From positions 1,691,501-1,755,500 of the forward strand of contig WHVY01000004.1 in the NCBI GenBank assembly GCA_022266195.1: a DNA stretch of 64,000 nt, written 5' to 3'. The notes under the pieces were generated by a model. The model was not told where the DNA came from. It saw only the letters and a program-made list of their open reading frames with translations, and did not search any database. Shown in pieces: positions 59,692 to 64,000 of the stretch. The DNA comes from Tetranychus cinnabarinus. Taxonomy: Eukaryota > Arthropoda > Arachnida > Trombidiformes > Tetranychidae. A program made the position numbers and the translations under genes. Within the stretch, counting starts at the first letter, position 1. Each line of letters starts with the position of its first letter.

Positions 59692-60594
59692 ATGAATGAA
59701 AATAGTAATTCCAATAAAAGTAAGTCTTGAATTTTTATGTATCTTATTATTGAATAACTTTTACTTCGTTTGTTTTTAGCTAACATAAGAGTGAAATTAT
59801 TGGATGATCATCAAGATATTGTTATTGACTGGAATGCAAAGGAAAGTGAGGAAATTCATAAATCAATACTTGAACAGGTAAGTACATTTTGCTTTCTTTG
59901 AACACATTTTATCATTAAAATCATTCATAGCTTTCAGCATTCACAAGGATACCAAGTGAAAAGATTGAATATTTAACGTTTACAAAGCCGAATCATGGAT
60001 TACCTTATCCTGAAAATCCTTTTGCGCACGTTGTCCAACCGGACATTTCAATTCTAGCTTATCACTGGAACTCTTGGTAATTATAATTCTTGAATAATCA
60101 ATTGTATTATCAGTGAGTTTTGTTTTAATGGACTCATCTTTTTCTATTCCTTACACAGTGATTTCAAGACGCAAGATATGCGAGATGAGTTCTTTACAGA
60201 TGGCGATTGCTTCATGCTCAATATAATGCTAAAACTATCCTTTGATTTGGATAAAATTATCGTTGGCTGTTTTTTAGTGCATCAAGATTTAATTGATGAT
60301 ACTGAATGCTCATATCTCTGTCTTCATACATGTAACAGAGCTTTTTTGGATAAACAAGCTGAAATATTCAATTCAGATTTTGAATCATATCTTCTTGCTC
60401 AGCCTCGTCGAATACGTCCAATCGTGCTTGAAGAAGAACATTTTGATTATGTGGAAAGACGAACAAATGAAATACTTGCCCATTTTAATATCGGACAATA
60501 TTTTGAATCTTATTGTTGCAGATCTCATTATATTTCTACCCGAGGAACTATTAACAGACCTCAAAATCGTATCTACTTACCATACCGTGGTTAA
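59692..60594 (+). CDS. Unrecognised four-exon gene, 235 residues
   Basis: I do not recognise the family. Exons 59692-59719, 59780-59877, 59931-60076 and 60159-60594 have consensus GT-AG introns of 60, 53 and 82 bp, and all phases agree, which strongly supports a real gene. The product is soluble-looking with no signal peptide or membrane segment. It starts MNENSNSNKTNIRVKLLDDH, contains IVIDWNAKESEEIHKS, a segment KIEYLTFTKPNHGLPYPENP, a Cys-containing middle (DDTECSYLCLHTCNRAF) and a basic end (YISTRGTINRPQNRIYLPYR). The layout (short strand-like N-terminal segment, then a region beginning LTFTKPNHGLPYP) could be a small alpha/beta domain, but that is only an impression. An AATAAA at 60650-60655 follows the stop by 56 bp. 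Confidence 0.75.
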
Positions 60595-60649
60595 CTCTGA
60601 TTGTATCAGATTGAAATGTGTCATCTAAAATTTAATCCATTTTGCAGCA

Positions 60650-60655
60650 AATAAA
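60650..60655 (+). terminator. Likely polyadenylation signal of the unrecognised gene
   Basis: AATAAA 56 bp after the stop codon at 60594, with a second near-copy (AAATAAA) at about 60660. Good position for a compact-genome 3' UTR. Confidence 0.5.
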
Positions 60656-61179
60656 ACCGAAATAAATTTTCAATTCATTTTATTTTAAATACACATCATT
60701 AAATTGTTTCTTTAGAATAACAATTTGTGCGTGTAAGCTCCAATCCAGATTCAAGTCAATTGTTACAAAGTTCAACACAAGCAATTTGATTATTTTGAAT
60801 AATCAAAGATTTAGCAAAGATGGTTAAAAGCAAAACTGAACTTTTTTGAATAGACTTCAATTTTCTTGGTTGAAAGTAAACAGATTGATAAAAGTAGATA
60901 TTGAAACACAATTAAGCTCAAATCGATTTGCAGTTACACCAGAGATCAAGTTGATTCAAAGAGCATAAACAACTGCTGATGGAGGTTTTTTTACACAGCA
61001 ATAGCAAATCTATGCTAAATCATGATGGCAACGATGATTTTACAAGTAATTTGAGCTCGGTTTAAAATCTCTAACGATATACAGTTGGAAAAATAGACTT
61101 TCATAATGATCAAACTAATCAATTAAGTTTAGCTTGCAAAAGATAAATTTCAATTTCACTTTCTTAACTGTTGCTGCTT

Positions 61180-61226
61180 GTGGTCAAGCATTACGGTCAA
61201 GCATTACGGTTAAGCATTGTGGTCAA
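61180..61226. repeat. 13 bp minisatellite, about 3.5 copies
   Basis: GTGGTCAAGCATTA, CGGTCAAGCATTA, CGGTTAAGCATTG, TGGTCAATTA: a tandem array of a 13 bp unit with a few substitutions. Read directly from the sequence. Confidence 0.75.
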
Positions 61227-62436
61227 TTATTGTTTGTTTATACTTGATCTTTACTATTAAGATTTTTAGATAATGTTTCATTGAGTTGTCGTTTAATCAA
61301 TTCAAGTGAAAATTGATAAAAGACAAAAGCTGTGAATTCAACACACAACTGACTTCCTTCCCATCCTTCAGTATTTCATTGACAATCTTTGTGGATCTCT
61401 GAAAAGCTAAAAAACTCAACTGCTTTTCATTGTTCAATTTTTTTCTTTCACTTCAACCGATTACTATGTATTTAATGTTACTTTTTTGTCTTGACACTTT
61501 GTACTTGGCCTCAGTCTTTTCAATGATTAGTGATTATCAAGTGAAAAAATAAACAAGTTAATTTAAGAAGAAAAAATGTGTTGGATCTTCCATCTTTACT
61601 GAGTCAACCAACTGAAACACTGACTTTTGTAGCATTTGTGATGCTTCGGTAACAACTAAACCTCACATGGTGATCCTTTGAATGGTGTTTCATTTAATTG
61701 CATTAATTATAACATAAATGATTAGATTATTCTTGGAGTATCAAAATTTGAGAAATTCTTATGGGTTCAATTCAAGTTCTTTCAAGTGATGTTTGTCATA
61801 AGATTGTATCAATCAATCATTAATGGTTAAATTTATCAGATTTGACTGATTTAAGCTTAAATACATTAAATCTTAATGTTAACAATCATTTACAATTGTT
61901 GAGGATAGAAAAGGTTTTATTTTGGTCAAGATATAATATAACATATATTATGGGTTGTGTTTTATAATGCATTTGACGCGCTTGTTTATCTCCAATGAGG
62001 TAAATCATTATTAACATAATTTTTATTAAGGTAATACCTTAGATTAACTTGGATAATCTCGAGTAATTAATAGATATGATATCTGTCATATGATTTTGCC
62101 AATAAACTAAGTGAATCCTGAACAATCCTGTGAGTAACTGATACGAAAAATTATAATAGCACGCTTTGATGGATGAAATGATGAAAAATCGAATTGTTTC
62201 ATATAAGAATAAATCAGGGCTTAAGGGGCTGGCGGATTTATTTTATTGAAGATAGACAAAAATGTATCCCTTTAACTTTTATGCCCATGAATTGCATTGA
62301 TTATCATTTTTAATTCGTTGTTTCTTTTAGTTTTTGTTCAGCTTCTAACGTTTTTTTACACAAGATCATTGAAAAAATTGATTTTTTTACAATCATTATC
62401 TTGTTTTTTAATCACTATGGCTAAGTTTAATTAGAG

Positions 62437-64000
62437 TTAATAAACTTTTGGTGATGAATAAACAGAAATGTATGAATCTTTACAGCCTGCTGCCAGATTG
62501 ACCTAATGAAAAAGAGAATTGAAAAATGTTAATAGTTGAATAAACTAATAAACTAGCAAGTTTTCATGTAATTAAAATAAACTTACTCTCAGGGGATGAT
62601 AAGCTAAACAGCTAATTGGGCTTATTCTTTGACTCATAAACCCGTCATGGTATCTGATAACACTGCCAGGAATGGCATCGAGAGTGTAAATATGAATTGA
62701 TTGAGATGATGTGCCACTATAAGAAGAAAGAGATTGAACAGAGAATTTTAATTAATTGTTTGACAAGATAAAATAGTTTGATAATATAATGATAAAAATA
62801 CCAAGCAAAAACGTCGGCTTCTGGATGCACAGCCATGGAGGTAAGACCTTGTGCTACGTTAATAGTTTTAATGGCAGTAGGAATCCTTTTGTCCCAAAAT
62901 TTAACAATCCCTTCGGTACTAGCAGAGAGTACATTAACATGCTTTTGATTGTCAGGGTAAAGATGGGCACTGACAATCCATTTAGAGTGATCACGAAAAG
63001 TGAGTATCCTAGTATCATTAGGGGAACATCGTTCATCAAACAGACGGATAGTTCCGTCTTGACAGCCAGCACAAATAATGGCTCCGTCAGAACTTAAACT
63101 TGTAACACTACAATCAGCTCCAGTGGGTAAATCGCGAAGCATTGCTTCTCTTTCTGAATCCCAGATTCGTATTGTTTTTGAATCACCAGCCCCGATTAAA
63201 TGACATGATTTTTGGTTCCAATAAATTTTGGTACCAGACCCTCCTTTTGATCCTGGAGGTCGGGTAAGTTCGTTCAAAATTTGAAAGGCAGTAACCAATT
63301 GAGGAGGTGAATTGTCTTGTTGAAGACTGTGAATTTTCCATGCTTTAACATTACCGTCATCACATGCAAGCAAAAGTATAGTTATATCATGAGAGTTGAC
63401 TAATTGGGATGATGTTATTCGACTTGTATATGAATTGGCATTAGAAAAAGTTCCCAATAAGCCAGGAGTTGAATGGCCACTGCTGTAGCCGAAATTGTTG
63501 TTACTATTTGAATCCCACGTCCAAACACTAAATGATTCACGTTCAGCAATAATTAAATGAGGTTCATAAGGATGAAATTGGATTAATGATGGAACTGATG
63601 AATTTTTTTGTAAAAATATTTGCTCAACTGTTCTTGTTGGATCAGTAGTTGAAAGCTCGTCAACTGCTGCACGTCTAACGTAAAAATTGCGCATTAAACG
63701 CCATTCTTTTTCTGCATTACTGGCACTTTCGGGATCACTATTTTCCAAATATTTAACACAATGATCATTAAAATATTTAATACACCAACCAATGAAATCA
63801 GTTTTAACCAAAGGTGATCGATAAGTTATGGCACTGGCATTATTTTGATCATCTGTGGTCATTGAGTTGTCTTCAGAAATTCTGATGTTTGGTTCACGAC
63901 CAAATATTTTTCTCTTTCTAGAGTAGGGAGTTAAGAAGGAAGTAAATTGAGCATGGGAGGGATAACCAGTGCCTCCAATGGAATGACGACCATGAACAAA
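62437..64000 (-). CDS. RPTOR: Raptor, C-terminal WD40 part (5' end beyond window)
   Basis: Scaffold subunit of mTORC1 that recruits TOS-motif substrates and binds Rag GTPases at the lysosome. Exons on the minus strand: from the window edge 64000 to 62802, 62716-62587 and 62502-62437, with 85 and 84 bp GT-AG introns and agreeing phases; about 465 C-terminal residues are visible. The frame is open to the edge, so the caspase-like and HEAT regions lie outside. Seen: EWRLMRNFYVRRAA, then a seven-bladed WD40 propeller with IQFHPYEPHLIIAERESFSVW, ACDDGNVKAWK, TIRIWDSEREAMLRDLPTGA, FRDHSKWIVSAHL, STEGIVKFWDKR and, in the last exons, YHDGFMSQRISPISCLAYHP and SYISVYS. These match metazoan raptor closely. 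The protein ends SSPKVY. No disruption is visible. Confidence 0.94.

Larger units (their letters stand above)
60595..62436. other. Intergenic between convergent genes
   Basis: About 1.8 kb of AT-rich sequence between the unrecognised gene (plus) and raptor (minus). It holds a 13 bp minisatellite at about 61180-61226. No coding or RNA gene is supported. Confidence 0.4.

Noticed and set aside
1..64000. Functional link between raptor and Fbw7 at the two ends of the window
   Set aside because: Both touch mTOR biology, but they are over 60 kb apart with unrelated genes between; nothing in the sequence supports a linked system.
1..64000. CRISPR arrays, operons, ribosome binding sites, phage or bacterial mobile elements
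   Set aside because: The window is animal nuclear DNA; no such structures are seen.

Overview
This is a eukaryotic nuclear window: intron-containing genes, AT-rich intergenic DNA, consensus GT-AG introns that are mostly 75-150 bp, and clear animal orthologues. Gene content (nuclear factor I, Genghis Khan/MRCK, Fbw7/Archipelago, raptor, miR-1, a SAGA-type TAF6-like protein) makes it a bilaterian animal. The compact, intron-poor gene models (a 1,302-codon SF3B1 with one small intron, an intronless acyl-CoA oxidase) suggest an arthropod with a compact genome, most likely a chelicerate such as a spider mite. The species is an inference from gene style, not proven.

Layout. 1-1685 (-): Fbw7 F-box/WD40 protein, 3' end off the window. 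2485-6515 (+): SF3B1, divergent from Fbw7 across about 800 bp. 8138-13435 (+): Gek/MRCK kinase, seven exons. 14424-15673 (-): NUDT19-type peroxisomal Nudix hydrolase. 17527-20237: a large palindrome with two ~1.28 kb arms around a 140 bp spacer, each arm carrying two direct repeats. 22510-24621 (+): ACOX3-type acyl-CoA oxidase ending in SKL, convergent with an ApaH-like phosphatase at 24847-25710 (-). 28127-28218 (+): the miR-1 hairpin, recognised from its sequence. 28229-28815 (-): a truncated, recent copy of the NSUN5 3' end. 28975-31071 (-): a lysyl-oxidase-like (SRCR + LOX) pseudogene with at least three frameshifts and a nonsense codon. 31619-33113 (-): intact NSUN5 rRNA m5C methyltransferase. 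34086-36251 (-): TAF6-like histone-fold protein of SAGA type. 38846-57316 (+): nuclear factor I (NFI), eleven exons, with an 8 kb first intron and several possible C-termini. 58921-59145 (+): a possible tiny His-rich coding unit. 59692-60594 (+): a four-exon gene I do not recognise. 62437-64000 (-): the C-terminal WD40 part of raptor, 5' end off the window.

The genes do not form one pathway; this is ordinary animal gene order with housekeeping and regulatory genes. Two peroxisomal CoA-metabolism enzymes (NUDT19 and ACOX3) are neighbours on either side of the palindrome. The least ordinary stretch is 27.4-33.1 kb. There miR-1, a near-identical antisense-oriented NSUN5 fragment, a dead LOXL gene and the NSUN5 parent lie together, so a pri-miR-1 transcript running downstream would carry sequence complementary to the NSUN5 mRNA. 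The second is the 2.7 kb palindrome, which could be transcribed into a long hairpin RNA. Exon boundaries were read by eye from splice consensus and reading frame and from remembered family sequences; no searches were run.
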